DNA from: Cylindrobasidium torrendii FP15055 ss-10
Lineage: Eukaryota > Basidiomycota > Agaricomycetes > Agaricales > Physalacriaceae
DNA: 64,000 nucleotides
NCBI GenBank assembly: GCA_000934385.1
Contig: KN880466.1
Location: forward strand, 62,001-126,000
Reading direction: 5' to 3'
Notes under the pieces: model-generated
Told to the model about the DNA's origin: nothing
The model's database searches: none
The model's input: the letters and a program-made list of their open reading frames with translations, nothing else
Shown here: positions 33,762 to 45,592 of the stretch, in pieces
How positions within the stretch are numbered: position 1 is the first letter of the stretch
How the letters are laid out: every line of letters starts with the position of its first letter
Position numbers and translations under genes: made by a program

Positions 33762-34144
33762 GGTGTGGGTGATTGCTATTGTGGATGATATATGGCTGTT
33801 CGTGATATACCTCTTGGATATGGTTTATGGTCGCGTATATGGTCACCCCTTTTGTATGCCTTTTGTCGTGCTACGCTGTCGTTGTTTCTATCTATCTATC
33901 ATACCCACTCTATGGGACACGTCTACTCACGATAATCCATGTTCATCTGCCCTTGTATGAAGATACGTTTGGATTGAGGCAATGTCCCCCTGACACTACA
34001 CTTTTTCAATCCAACAAGATCAACAGTTTATGCATTCATGGGCAGAGGCCTTAGCATCATTAAATGGACACCCAGCCGCCCGCATGCTGTTATAGGCCTC
34101 TTGGTAGACACTCCGCCCAAAAGTTGTTGGTATAATGACTAGTT
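33762..34144. other. Convergent 3' flanks
   Basis: Pyrimidine-rich and AT-rich spacer between the unknown acidic-protein gene and TRAPPC12. Nothing else was seen. Confidence 0.35.
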
Positions 34145-35753
34145 CTAGTTGGTTGGCATCTTCAAGCATGATGTTCGGAGTCCATCGCCACTCCATTGAG
34201 CTACTTCAATCAGCAAGTCGCGCTTTTTGTCGGCTGCCGTTGCAGAGCGCAGCTCGTATAATGTGGCTAGTATACAGCTCAGTGCGACACATATTAGGGT
34301 AGCAAAGCACTCACATAGATTGAACAAAAACGGCTCCGAAACAACCACCGTCGATGGTGAGGTCTTCAACGCACGTTCCAACGTCGCAATGCCCTCCATA
34401 ACCTTTCCTTGCCCCAGTAGCGCTACTGCAATATTGTTGACGGCTACATAATTCTCCGCATCCGTTTCCAATAGTTTGAACAATATCTGAGCCGAGCGTT
34501 CCCATTCACCATTGGCAGATGCGAGAAGGGCGGCATTCATATCTTTGGCATCTTGTGTAACTTCAGGATCTTGGTCGACGAAAGCGAAGTGTGCGGCTGC
34601 GCGGTGAATTTGCCCGGCCTGGAGGTATATTCGCGCAACCGTAGAGCGCAATGCCGCGGCAGCTGTACCTTGCTGAGAGCAGAGAGGTTCGATGAGTTTT
34701 GTAGCGGCACCAAAGTCCTGAATGGCATTATGTGATGGCGATTCGGATAGATGCTGCCACAAAATACCTTCATTTCCATGAGCTGTGATGCCAGCATGAG
34801 CGACACTCGTGTTCCGCGCTCCTTCCACATCGCTCGAGAGGTGTCGTCGTTGCCGCATTGGCGGGACCGACGTCTACATTTCGCGAGAAGAGCACTGAGA
34901 GCATCGAGATAGCCCATGGGATCACCAGCCCAATGGCTTAGCCGTGCTTGCATCACTTCTAACTCGAAGGGTAGGACACGTTCGAATACCCAGTCGCGCG
35001 CTGTGGCGGGCACGATACCATTGAGAACGGAGAATAAGTTCGTGCATTCCGCTGCAGTTTGGTTGAAGAGGCGGAGGCGAGCTAAGCACGCCAAGCGGAT
35101 ATACCAAAGCTATAGTGGCCATTATTTTTCTGACGCATAACATGGTTTAACACATACCCCAAGCACTAGAACAAGATCTTCTGGATTTGTGGTGACAAGT
35201 CTGTCGCGCACCATTCTAGCTAATGCTCTCCAGCTGTTTGTCATCTAAGGGAGATATGAAATTTGTTCATACCCCAAAGGACATCGAGAACGCACCACGA
35301 GGGTATGGAAATCTCTGTCTTGCCATTGTCCAGATGCATCGCGCGCAGGTCGTTTGTCCGGGGGGTAAATGTATTTTGTTAACAAGGTCGATAGAGGGTC
35401 AGTCTACGGCCCTCAAAGTGGCGTTCAGCCCAGTATTAAGACACGTGCAATGAGAAGCTCACATTGGGTATAGGAAGAAACATCGTAGGCAAGACTAGCC
35501 CAGGAAGATATAAATCAGGCGTCTCTTCCTCTTCTTCGGAATCATCGCCAAGTACAGGCGGCGGCGGTGGAACAGCCTTGTTCACATTCGGTGTGGATGG
35601 CTCAGGTTCAGGAGGTGTGGGCTCGTCGTCCTCGACCACAAATGGGTTTGGTACTGGGGAATTGACAGATATGACTTCCGTGGGTTGTTCTGGTTGCCGC
35701 ATTGTTGGAGCTGTAGGCGCCATTGGCGGTATGTTTTCATTTCTTGGGTCCAT
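34145..35753 (-). CDS. TRAPP complex subunit 12 (TRAPPC12/TTC15-like)
   Basis: Part of the TRAPP tethering complex that acts as a Rab exchange factor in ER-Golgi and autophagic traffic; in animals it also affects kinetochores. The N-terminus (MDPRNENIPPMAPTAPTMRQ) is a disordered Pro/Glu linker, then DLYLPGLVLPTMFLPIPN is spliced to TDPLSTLLTKYIYPPDKRP, a family hallmark. Helical TPR-like repeats follow: RLACLARLRLFNQTAAECTN, FERVLPFELEVMQARLSHWA, DFGAATKLIEPL, YLQAGQIHRAAAHFAFVD and NYVAVNNIAVALLGQGK. The last intron joins EPFLFNLC to TLYELRSATAADKKRDLL, ending SGDGLRTSCLKMPTN. It diverges from SIN1 over 152 bp. Confidence 0.82.
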
Positions 35754-35905
35754 ACCGAGCTACGCGATGAATTAGGCGATGGTGGAGGTAAGTGCTTGAG
35801 CGCGTTCACGCAGGGTCACGCGAACTTTACGCTCTTGGTGACCTACCTCGATCATCCTGGCCTCCTCCACCTTGTCTGGTCGATTTCGTTGGTGTTGAGG
35901 GAGAA
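35754..35905. promoter_or_regulatory. Compact bidirectional promoter, TRAPPC12/SIN1
   Basis: Only 152 bp separate the two start codons, so the two genes must share regulatory DNA and may have overlapping leaders. Confidence 0.5.
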
Positions 35906-38557
35906 ATGGCGCTCATCAGCGATACTGAGTGCGTGCTGCGCGGATTACTTCCAACACAACGACTAACAGCACTATAGCTATCTAATCCATCGCCTTCGTC
36001 TCACCTATCTACGCGAAGTGGAAGATCCATACGGTCCGCGGGTTGTTGCACTTGACGACGCGCATACTTCGAATCCGTACATTCTCGCCTCGTCGCTGGC
36101 CGACGCCGACAAATGGCCGGAGCTCTTGATGCCAACTTCCCCACAGCTTAGCGAGGACGAGGAACCAGCCAAGCTCGGCGGCGCAACCAAGCTCAAGTAT
36201 ACCACCACGATAATGGGCGGACGCACCGGCGGGCTTGGGCTTCGTACAAATGGAAAGCGATTGTCAACGAGTAAACGGGCATCGACACTGGGTGGTGGTA
36301 CGCCCCGACCACCGGATGCTACCAAGAACTTGCTCGGAGCGTCCGCCCCAGTGCAAGAACATATCTTGTCCGAGGACAACGATATTCCCGACCAAGCTAG
36401 GTCTGCCGAGCCTGATGTGAACGTTCACGTAATGGAGCCCACTGTTGTCGAAGAAGCTCCCGTAGCGAAACCCCCGCCTCAATTTGTACCCCGGTTCAAA
36501 ATGGCCAAAGAGATGGAGAAACGGCGCATGCAGCGGATGGCGCAGCGTAAAGGCTTGCCTGTCCAAGTCAGCTTCGATGACTCGTCCAGTGAAGATGTCG
36601 AGTCTTCTGACGACTCCGACTTTCCAAAGCAAGCGGACAACGACAGTATGGACGATGATGAATTTGACCCGTAAGTGCCATCTAGTTTTCTTCATTCTTT
36701 TGCTCATCCTCACTAGTGACTTTGCCGCTACGACAACAAGACCATCTAGTAGTGCATCAGACATGGACATGGATTCTATCATGTCTATGTCCGACCCAGA
36801 GGATGGTTCCCCAGATATGCGGCGACCAAGAATCAGCCCTGTCTCGGAGAGGACACGGAAAATGCTGCCCAAATCTCATTCCCCTTCCAAAGCCTATGAA
36901 ACGCGTATTCGCAAGACGTCAGCCCCGCCGCGTATGTTACAGCAGTCTTCGTTTGCCAACGATATATTCTTTGCGCGCCGCCCCATTGCGCAGACTGTTC
37001 AGCCTCAGACTTCAGCTCTCTCGGCCATGCTCAAGACGTCTGGTACCAACACCAACCCATTCAGTGAAACGTATGCCTCTATCAGTGGTCGCAGCGAGGG
37101 AGCAGCCACTGTCCAGGTATTCTTCCCTCATGCAAAAGAACCGCGGGGTCGGCCAATGGAACTAAACATTAGGAAAGACGCAACGGTGGAGGAAGTCGTG
37201 GGCTTTGCGCTTTGGACATACTGTGAAGAAGGCTGGCTACCGAAATTGGACGAAGGTCTATCTGGGGAGGATGACGAACAATGGGAGACCAGGATGAGCA
37301 CCATTGGCTGGATCATGAGGATTACGGAGGACGATGGCGAAATTGATGATGATTTCCCTCGTAAGGCTCGCGCTCCCTGTGTCTGCTTCGCGCTCACCGT
37401 CGTGCAGCTCCTGACCGTTTGGGCAAGGCTGTTAAGTTCAATGCAGATGGGTTTGCAGTGATAGAAGCCACTCCTGCACAAAGTTTGTCTCTACTCAGCA
37501 GTGCACAACTCATTGCTGATTCTTTTAACAGTCGCTCAGAACAGGGTGCTGGAGGGCAAGATACAGCGTCGGCCATCAAGGACCGCGAAGAAGAAACCTC
37601 AAGTTCAGTCGGAGAAGCAACTATCCTTACCAACTGCGGCAGGTGCCTCTGGGCCATCCAGTGCTATCCTTGGTTCAGTCCCACTTTCTACCAGCTTCGG
37701 ACTCTCGACGTATGGGCCACAAATGTTTTTGCGTATCCGACTGGCAGACGCAGTTGGGCCTGGACATGTCTCCACCACTATACCTGTGTACGCATCAATC
37801 AGTCTCTGCACGAAACGTTGTACTGAGCCGGCATCAGGTCTTCCGAGATGTACATGCAGGAGGCGTTGGAAATGGTTTGCAAGAAACGCAACGTAGATAA
37901 TCCAAAGGAATGGGCGCTTCTTCTCCCCGACCGCTCGATGGTCATTCCATTGGACCGCACAGTAGCAAGTTTGCAAGGCAAACGCGAGTTGATCATCGTT
38001 CGCCGGGATATGCTCAACCCCGATCTGCTCAAGGCGCCTGGAAAGACAACTGATCCAAATGCGTCCATCTTTAAGCGTATCTCAGATACGCCTGCCGCGG
38101 ACGCGTTATCCTCTGCATTGGACTTTACAAATGCATACAAAAAGTACACAATTTCTCGCAAGATGCCGATGCTGGTGGCGAAGCAGGAGAAGACACTTGC
38201 CATTGACCCACCATATATTCACGTACGGCGTTTCCTGTTCCTCTAGGTTTATACTTGCTGATCGTGCATGCATAGATTATGCCCTCAACGAACAAAGGCA
38301 AAGCTGCCGTGTTCGACACTGGAAAGACGTACTCGTATCACATCAAGAGCATCGCGGACTGTCAACAAAGCACCAAGTCGTCTAGTGTCTTCAAACTCGT
38401 GCTCAACCGCGGCTCAGGCGGAACGAAACGATATGACTTTGAAGCAGACTCGCCGAAGTTGGCAGGGGAAATTGTACAGACGGTGAAGAATATGAAGACA
38501 GCGATGGAGAGGACTGGGACTCTGAATAAGAGTAGGCGGAGCAGGCATGTTGGGTAG
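35906..38557 (+). CDS. SIN1: TORC2 subunit Sin1/Avo1
   Basis: Scaffold that recruits AGC kinase substrates to TOR complex 2 at the plasma membrane. The first intron (GTGCGT...CTATAG) joins MALISDTD to YLIHRLRLTYLREVEDPYGP, the conserved Sin1 start. A long acidic linker follows. The CRIM domain covers VQVFFPHAKEPRGRPMEL, TVEEVVGFALWTYCEEGW and STIGWIMRITEDDGEIDDDF. Then come a Raf-like RBD-type region (YMQEALEMVCKKRNVDNPKE, VASLQGKRELIIVRRD) and a C-terminal PH domain (YKKYTISRKMPMLVAKQEKT, YSYHIKSIADCQQSTKSS, KRYDFEADSPKLAGEIVQ). About seven exons. The three-domain order is exactly that of fungal Sin1. Confidence 0.9.
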
Positions 38558-38812
38558 ATATAATTCTGTGGTGGACATTGCTTTCGTTAAACACATATAC
38601 CTTGGGCAAGATGCTCTGTACGTTTACCGTTTTCACCAACGTTTTTGGAGATTTGGATTGGACATTTGCATAGCAAGTACGTTGAAAGCCAGAGTACCGC
38701 TCTTCCAACTTCTGCAGAGAAAGTGAGGGAGGACTATGCATTCCACTAAAGCAAACTTGACTAGTATATAAAAATCTTAAACTACAAAAACCGGAGCACC
38801 AAGTGCATATCA

Positions 38813-40993
38813 CTACGAATCGACATCCATGGGCTCCTCCATCTCATGCTTCACAATATCCATGTCCTCTCCCCTTTCCTTCGCCTCTAGTCGCAACTTA
38901 TGTGCGCGCATCCCATTTTTCGATTGCACATTCGCATCTGTCCAGATATCCTCCCTGCTCTTTTTGTATTTAAACGGCTGGGAAACGTTCTGGATCCCCG
39001 ACGCCAAACCCTCTAGAGCATAGAGAACCTCGGGCGGATCAGCGAACGACTGTCTGAGTAGTATCGGCATGATGAAGGGATGGGTGAGGATATGAGGGTA
39101 GTACCGCCCCGCGAGCACTATGAGCGAAAACACCATCTCCGTCCCTGGGTGCAGGATGGCGCGGAATTTGTACCCCGTAGGCGCAGGTGGCAAGTTTGCG
39201 GGTTGTGGCACCTCAGAGGAGGCATCTACTGCCGTTGTTGCTGTTGGTTGTGGGTCCTCCCAATCATCATCCACCAATTCATACAACATCCCACTCGCTC
39301 TCCCTTCCTGCTTCAACACCCCAGCGACATCCATTTCGACGAGATAGAGAGCACTGATGTGCATGAAAAGCCCGCGGGTGCCAGCCCCATACTCATCTGG
39401 GTTCTGTTGCGCTTGCAAGAGCTGCTTACGCGTCTTTGGGCCAGGGCCAGCACACGCAAATATTTGAGGCGCGCCCTGTGGGGCCAAACAACGTCGAGGA
39501 AGCTTGATTCGAACGAGGTCGTTGACCCATATACGTTCGGCGCCCCACCACATTCCCTGGAAATGCATCTGAGTAGGTTGTTCTACCTTCTCCTTCTCCT
39601 TTTGCTTCTCTGGGGACGGTAGACCATCGTTCGCACGACCAGCAGCATTGATTGCATCCACAACGGAAAGACGAGGAAGTGGGGCAGGCTTTGGTTTCGG
39701 AGGTGCAGGTGCTGGAGGGTTCACTGGTCTCTTCCACCCATCTGTCAGATTCCAGCATCTTGCTATTTCGAGACCCATGTCCCAGGAATGCATAAACGGC
39801 TGGATGGCATCCTCCCATGTTGCATCTGCGGCTTGAGGATCGAAGTCGACGTCGGCGTCGGCGATGTGTATGCGTGAGGCAACTGTGGGCAAGGAGTCAA
39901 GAATATGAGTGGACAATTCGTCTGTGATGTCGTAGGCCTGATAAGGGATTATTTGCTCCTCGTCGATGTTGGCCATGGTAGAAACGGACAAGAACTTGAC
40001 ACGGTACGTCGTTCGTTGGGTCACCGTCCAAGATGGCGCCGCAGGGTCGTATGTAGTCGCTGGTTGGAGAGCAGAGCCGGAAGCAACGGGTTGAGAAGTG
40101 GACGGCGCGTCTGGCGCATGTTGCTTTGGTTGGGCGTTTGGCTTCATATTCACCTGTCTGACATACGCAGGCCAGGTTGTGATGCATCCACCTCTGCCAT
40201 TCATGATAGGATTTCTCAATACAACCCAGACTAGCTCCTGTCGTCTAAACCACCTGCGGCACCCTGGGGGTTTCTCATCCGGCGTGTCGAGCTCGTGTAC
40301 GCGGTCGGTCACTATGGCTTTCCCAGCGGCTCTCGACGGTGGCAAAAGCCTCGGTTGGACTTTTTTCACCACCGCGGTTAGCCCGGACTTCTCCAGGACA
40401 CCCTTGACCTTGTGTCGCCGCTGTAGGCGCGCGATGGCTGGCCGATGCGTCGAAGACAGAATCTCAGGCCGGCGCGCGTTGACTTCGCGCTGAGGCATCT
40501 TTGCGCAGTACTTGCAGATGCACAACTGCTCGTTCCCGTCGGCTAGCCACACAAGATGGGGGATGAATTCGCGCACAGAACGAAACTTGTTGGTCCCGAT
40601 GCCTTTGCAGCCTGAACTGAATCAGTTCGTCTGTGCCACGCGTCATGTTGGGCACGCACCATAGAGGTATAAATCATGACGGGGCTTAGACTTAGGCCCT
40701 TTGTGATGGTCGAAAAAGGCATACCCTTCGGGCCAGTTGTCCAAAACATACGAATCACCCTCCGGGAGACCACGGTGTTTTGCGAGCGCGCATGCCAGCT
40801 CTTTTCTCCATCGAATGGCTGGCGCCTCGTCGATGCCGACAGGCTTCATAAAATTGACGTGTCCTTCGCCATCTACAATCTCCGTCGTGTTGGTCGGCCA
40901 TTGACTTCGCTGGCCATCTGCGCGACTGAAATCTGTCACAGACAGATAAATGGGATTTTCTGGGAGTTCATGGTGTGTTGCGATGCTCCTCAT
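38813..40993 (-). CDS. clr2: Transcriptional silencing protein Clr2-like
   Basis: In fission yeast Clr2 is part of the SHREC complex (Clr1-Clr2-Clr3-Mit1), which silences heterochromatin. Exon 1 (ATG 40993) reads MRSIATHHELPENPIYLSVT, then QWPTNTTEIVDGEGHVNFMK, AIRWRKELACALAKHRGLPE and FFDHHKGPKSKPRHDLYLYG. After an intron come SVREFIPHLVWLADGNEQL with a CxCKYCAK zinc-type motif, then a basic linker, RWFRRQELVWVVLRNPIMN (Clr2 domain start), RTTYRVKFLSVSTMA, GMWWGAERIWVNDLVRIKLP, GLFMHISALYLVEMDVAGVL and LAGRYYPHILTHP. It ends in an acidic tail. The PNPAPAPPKPKP-type proline stretch is a linker. About 690 residues. The neighbouring class I HDAC at 22 kb is a different class from Clr3. Confidence 0.85.
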
Positions 40994-41474
40994 GGCGGTA
41001 CTGCGAGCGTGAGTGACGGACGCAAAGAGTCAAGCGCAAATTCAGCGCTAGACGGGCGCAATAGAGCACAATCCCCGACCTCATATCCGTCCCGATCGCC
41101 TGTCCAATGTGGGTCACCACGCCACTCGCGCAAGAATGGGCTCAAGAGCAAGTTGGTGTTGACTATAATCCAGCGATTCACAGTGCAATGGATGGCGCCG
41201 GCTAACGTAATTATTATGGAAAACAAACAAAGTGTTAGAAAGCCAAGCACATTGACATCGCACGAGTGCTTGAATTTGAAGTTGCACTTCTCTTTCGTTT
41301 TCATATGTGAAGATGGATGTTGAACTTTGCTTGACAATCGAAGGCAAACATTGATGTGGTGGCAAACATTACTGAGAATTCCGAAATGTAATTTACATGG
41401 TGCGAAGGGTATTCTAACTCTAGTACTACAAAGGCACGCGGGCAGTGTCCTACGCAGCACGGATGTACAACAAA
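40994..41474. other. Intergenic spacer
   Basis: Between two minus-strand genes: the promoter of Clr2 and the 3' flank of the ferritin-like gene. A 162-codon minus frame at 40990-41478 has no family features and no signal peptide; I do not call it. No repeats were seen. Confidence 0.35.
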
Positions 41475-42675
41475 TCAAGCCTGGGAAATTATCAGCATTG
41501 GCCTGTATAGGAGGACAATATACTCACGGACGAAGTGCTGTTGGTCGACTCGCTGCCGTCAGTCGACGCGCTGCCGTCGGTCGACTCAGCGCCATCGGCG
41601 GTCTCTGTACCAGTGCTCGACTCGGTGCCATTGGTAGACGCAGTGCCGTTTGTGAGCTCTGACAGAGACTTCTGGAACTGGAGGACGGCAGGGCCAGCGA
41701 CAGTGTGGTTGTCAGAGACAGTCTCCTGTCCATCTTTGTTGATGATCAGGTAGACGGTACCCGTAAGGTTTTGCGGGATGGTGACTTTGGAGTCCGACAC
41801 GTTGGCTACAATTTGGCTGAGACCAGTGAGGAAGAGAGCGGTCTGTCCGTCGGCGGAGCCGTTGAACGAGAGGGTGACCTCATCACCCGGCTGAGCGGTG
41901 GTTGGGGTGAACGAAATGGAGGGGAACGCCTTGACCGGGAGGGCGGGGTTCGATTCTGGGCAGCTGGTGATAAAGGGCGACGCCAAGCTGTAGACTTGGT
42001 CGAGAGTGAGAGGAGTCTGTTCAAATATCAACATCAAGAGTCCAATAACTTCTACAAGATACGCACATCAAGGGGCCCACTCCATGGCTCGACGTTGTTT
42101 ACGGCCTGGGCAACCCAAGAGGCGTGGCGAGCTTCGGTGGAGAGGACGACGGCAGCGGCCGTGAGGTAGTCCGGGTTTTTGATGTACTTGGCGGCGCCAG
42201 CGTACGCGGACACACCAACACCCTCGAGAATCTGGCTGACAGCAGCAAACTCTTTAGGTGTGCTGTATGGGCTGGAACAAAACGTGAGAGGGGCGATGTC
42301 AACAATAGAGAGGCGTACTCACAAGGAGTAGTTGCAGGGCTGGGTCGCCTTTTCACCAAGTGCTGCCGACAAAAACTCGACGTGAGCGGCCTCGTGGGCG
42401 GAGACTTGCTCGAAGAGGGCGCGAGCGGATTCGGGGAGTCCGGCTTCAGTGAAAGCCTGCTGGTCGAACTTCCCAAGAGCTTCCTGGTAAAAGGCGTTTT
42501 CGAGGTGCTCGAGGGTCAACGCAAAGTTGAGGACGGTAGCGTCTGGCGGGGATGTGAGAAATGAGCAACACGGTGGCGAGACGAACGAACCATCAATGGC
42601 GCTGTAATCGTCGCGCTTGACGTGCGGCGTGGCGGCAGCCAGGGAGAGGACAGACAGAGCGGCGATAGTCTTCAT
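41475..42675 (-). CDS. Secreted ferritin-like domain protein (Rds1/PF13668 type) with Ser/Thr/Asp tail
   Basis: The family is secreted or wall-associated and often stress- or mating-induced; its chemistry is unknown. The start MKTIAALSVLSLAAATP is a signal peptide, with a KR dipeptide just after it. The helical core carries the metal-type residues: TLEHLENAFYQEALGKFD, SAHEAAHVEFLSAALGEKAT and STEARHASWVAQA. A beta-rich part follows (SISFTPTTAQPGDEVTLSFN). The C-terminus is a low-complexity NGT/TDG/ESTD repeat with many potential O- and N-glycosylation sites, probably wall-exposed. A final GTGAGT...CCCAG intron closes the protein at NSTSSA with a stop at 41475; unspliced it would end SSYTGQC at 41492. 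Confidence 0.82.
41544..41597 (-). repeat. 18-bp tandem repeat inside the ferritin-like gene
   Basis: Three 18-bp units, each beginning GTCGAC (starts at 41544, 41562 and 41580), encode repeats of Ser-Thr-Asp-Gly type. Degenerate copies continue to about 41660. Such in-frame repeats readily vary in number. Confidence 0.6.
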
Positions 42676-43309
42676 AGTAGGAAATGTGTGTAGTGTTGAA
42701 AGCGACGTTGGTAGCTGACGAGAATTTTGGTTTCAGAAAGAACCCAGCTTTTATAGTCATTCGCCTCGGACATCTCGGACGCCCCCGCGATTTGTTGAAC
42801 GTGACCAGTTAATAGACATTTCGATCGCCAGGTTCAACGGCAATGCATTACCGCAGTCGAGACAAAGACCGCAGTGTCACAGCAGTCTCCTCATATAACA
42901 TTCAACCGTAAATGTCTCTTGCTTCGCAGCGAGACTGTCTTGAAGAGAACCATACTGAAAATACTGCACGTACGTTGTTCAAAGCATCGGAAGCAAGCGC
43001 TTGCCATCGCGCATAAATCCCGAAAACTGTCACTTTAGCGCTGGGTCCTGTTGAACAAGCTGCGACTGGAGCCAAGTTATTCGCCATAAGTACCTAGCGG
43101 ATCGACAAATACTGCAGCAAAAAAATCACTTCGGGAAAAGTGGATCGCCCTCGGGCTTCTCGGATTGAGGCGGCACGTCCAATTTCGAAACCGATTCCAG
43201 CTATGATGCGCTCATTGTGAAGCCTGTACATGTTCCAACTCCTCCTGACATGGGTGAAATTCGCAATTGAAAGGTTAGACTTGTACTTACAAACCGCTGC
43301 GCCTTTTTT
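42676..43309. other. Promoter region of the ferritin-like gene and 3' flank of the deaminase gene
   Basis: Contains a TATA box (42748-42755). The rest shows no gene; a 61-codon minus frame at 42902-43087 is unremarkable. Confidence 0.4.
42748..42755 (-). promoter_or_regulatory. TATA box of the ferritin-like gene
   Basis: TATAAAAG on the minus strand, 73 bp upstream of the ATG at 42675, a classical position for a regulated, highly expressed gene. Confidence 0.55.
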
Positions 43310-43792
43310 TCACGCCGCGCCGGTGCGAGCGAGACTCAGACACTGCTCCTCGAGCCCCTTGAGCCATACTAGTTCCACCCCCGCAGCTTGGAGCTTCTGA
43401 GCCCCTTCACATTGAACAAAGTCATCAGGTTCACCGACGCCTATAATGCACCGCTTAACTCCTGCCTTGATCAACGCGTCAGCACACGGTGCTAAGCCCG
43501 AAGTGCGCACAGAGCACGGCTCCATCGTCGTGTAGACATCCGCATTTGCCAAGACACTGTCAGCAGAGTCCGGTTGCGATTCGTGCAATTTTTGCAGCGC
43601 ATTCGCTTCAGCGTGAGTGTTGCCTGGAAGTTCGCGAGAATAGCCGGCCGAAAGTACTGTTCCTTTTTGGGAAGTTGCATTGTCCGGCAGCACGATGACG
43701 CAGCCAACGCAGAACGCCCCAGGAGAGGGCACACATTTCTTCGCCTCCTCAAGCGCAAGCAACATAAAATCCCGGTGAATCTGGCTGTCCAT
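43310..43792 (-). CDS. RibD-type cytidine/pyrimidine deaminase domain protein
   Basis: Zinc-dependent deaminase fold of about 160 residues in one exon. It starts MDSQIHRDFMLLALEEAKKC and has PSPGAFCVGCVIV, the catalytic block NTHAEANAL (His ligand and Glu proton shuttle) and the second zinc block TTMEPCSVRTSGLAPCADAL with two cysteines. It then continues GVKRCIIGVGEPD, a block typical of RibD/DRAP deaminases of riboflavin synthesis. The reductase or pseudouridine-synthase partner domains seen in bacterial RibD or yeast Rib2 are absent, so this is a stand-alone deaminase. Riboflavin synthesis is likely; a nucleotide or tRNA deaminase cannot be excluded. Confidence 0.78.
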   Translation of the reverse strand: MDSQIHRDFMLLALEEAKKCVPSPGAFCVGCVIVLPDNATSQKGTVLSAGYSRELPGNTHAEANALQKLHESQPDSADSVLANADVYTTMEPCSVRTSGLAPCADALIKAGVKRCIIGVGEPDDFVQCEGAQKLQAAGVELVWLKGLEEQCLSLARTGAA

Positions 43793-43952
43793 AGGTTGTG
43801 TTCTATGATTACTTTAGCGGCCAGCGCCGGACAATGGCACACGATGCGTCCGTACAGGTGTCAAGATGAATGTCGAGTTGAGAGCGTCATTCGATCGATC
43901 AGAACAGAGCATTGCCGCCGAGTTGGCGGCTGAGGGTAATACTCGCGATTTA

Positions 43953-45145
43953 TTATACACGAAATACATTGAGCCTTCCATCCCATGCACAACTAGCTAA
44001 AACCCCTTCCTCGTACAGAGACCAACCACATCCAACGACAAACTCGGTGTGTGGATCATGGATATGCATTAGTCGTGGCCCATTAGCTGCAGAAGATGTA
44101 TTCCAGCTATAGCACTGTCAGTTCTCCATTTTGCATTTGCGTGAAAGTCAACGCACACTCTGCAAGTCATATCATAACTCGCTGTTGCCAGCACATCGGG
44201 TCGATGGGGGTTCCACTGAACCTTACGGACAGCGTATTCGTGCCCGGGAAGCTGCAATTCACATATACCGCCCACCTTGTTCGTCTCGTTCATGTTGACC
44301 ATTCGACAGTCCCACACTTTGACCATCTTATCGACTGACCCGGTAGCAAAAGTAAAAGATCGATATTTGTTCCAATCCAAAGAAAGGATCTCTCCCCCGG
44401 ACGCGGGAACGGTAAGCACCGCTGCAGACATCGGGTTCGTGAAAGTGTTGGATGTCGGAGCGTAGGACGGTGTACGAAGGTCGAATATTTTGACCGTACC
44501 ATCCGTAGAACATGTTGCTAATACATCTGGTTGGTGTGGAGAGAACAGTGCTTGATATGCGCATGAATGGTGGGCTTGAAGGGTGACAACAGAGCGTGGC
44601 CTATCTGGCGTCCAAATCTTGACAGTCCCGTCCCAAGATGAAGATGCAAAGGTGTCCTTCTTGATGTTCGACCAATCCAAGGAAAAGACCTCACGCGTAT
44701 GCTCCTGCCATGCGCTTATGGCAAAGTTCTAGTGAAGGCATGGGTTATGGTAGACGGACAGCGGATTGGCCACGCACGTTGAGCATAATGTCCCAGAGAC
44801 GTATTGAGCCATCGCCTGATGCTGTTACAATATGGTTCTCGTGTACTTCAGACCAGGCCACATCGTACAAGCCATCCTGACTCTCGAAGCTTTGTCCGTT
44901 ATTTGGATGCCACCAGAATGAAACAGAGACGCGTACAACTTGTCGCACTGCAGCATAGGCGGCGCTCCAGGATTTTGCGCGGGTCCCATCGAGGCGATGT
45001 GGAGGCGGCCATTTCCAACCAAGCCAAAGTTTGCGGACGAGGCGAGTGCGATGCGGTTGCTGTGAAATGGGGACCAGGCAAGCGAGTAATGGGCGAATCC
45101 AGGTGTCTGGAGGACCGAGGGCGGGAAGTTAGGGCCGGGCAACAT
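43953..45145 (-). CDS. PEX7: Peroxin-7, PTS2 receptor (WD40 protein)
   Basis: Cytosolic receptor that carries PTS2-bearing enzymes to the peroxisome. From the ATG at 45145: [50 protein letters not shown]; then WD repeats ending [103 protein letters not shown] and [20 protein letters not shown]. The last exon has [20 protein letters not shown] and ends GRLNVFRV at 43953. The N-terminal [14 protein letters not shown] and the closing [10 protein letters not shown] are Pex7 signatures that tell it from other WD40 proteins. About six exons. Confidence 0.88.
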
Positions 45146-45592
45146 TCTGCGAGCAGACGAGGCCTCCTGAGAGCAGAATTCGAATCGCAGGTTGGACAAG
45201 GTGGGCGCTGAGCACCATGATGGCGGTGATGGCAGATGATTGCACTTTCGGCTACTCCGTGATCCGGGGTAAATTGGACCCTGCGCCCGGACGCAATACG
45301 CGACTCCCAACTCCTTCTGAACGTTGGACTTCCTTTTTATCGACTCTCTATCTTATCCTTCACGCTGGTGTCGTGCTATTGTGCAATGCTGCCTCCGGCC
45401 TTCTTGGACTCCATTTTGTCCCACACTACGCCGGAAGTGAATGCATCGGAGCCCTCTTATAGCAGGAGCTGCTATACTTTGACGCGCTTCGACCGTCCGC
45501 CGCGCGCAGCGAACCATGACGGCTGATGGCGCCATCGGATGCTCTCGAAAAAAGAGCGAAAAAGCACAAGGCCCTCTACCACATAGACTCCC
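45146..45592. promoter_or_regulatory. Shared divergent promoter, PEX7/UNC93-like transporter
   Basis: 447 bp between the two start codons. No distinct motif was recognised. Confidence 0.35.

Noticed and set aside
40990..41478. 162-codon minus-strand open frame upstream of Clr2
   Set aside because: Runs into the Clr2 start, has no recognisable motif, and lies where promoter and 3' flank are expected.
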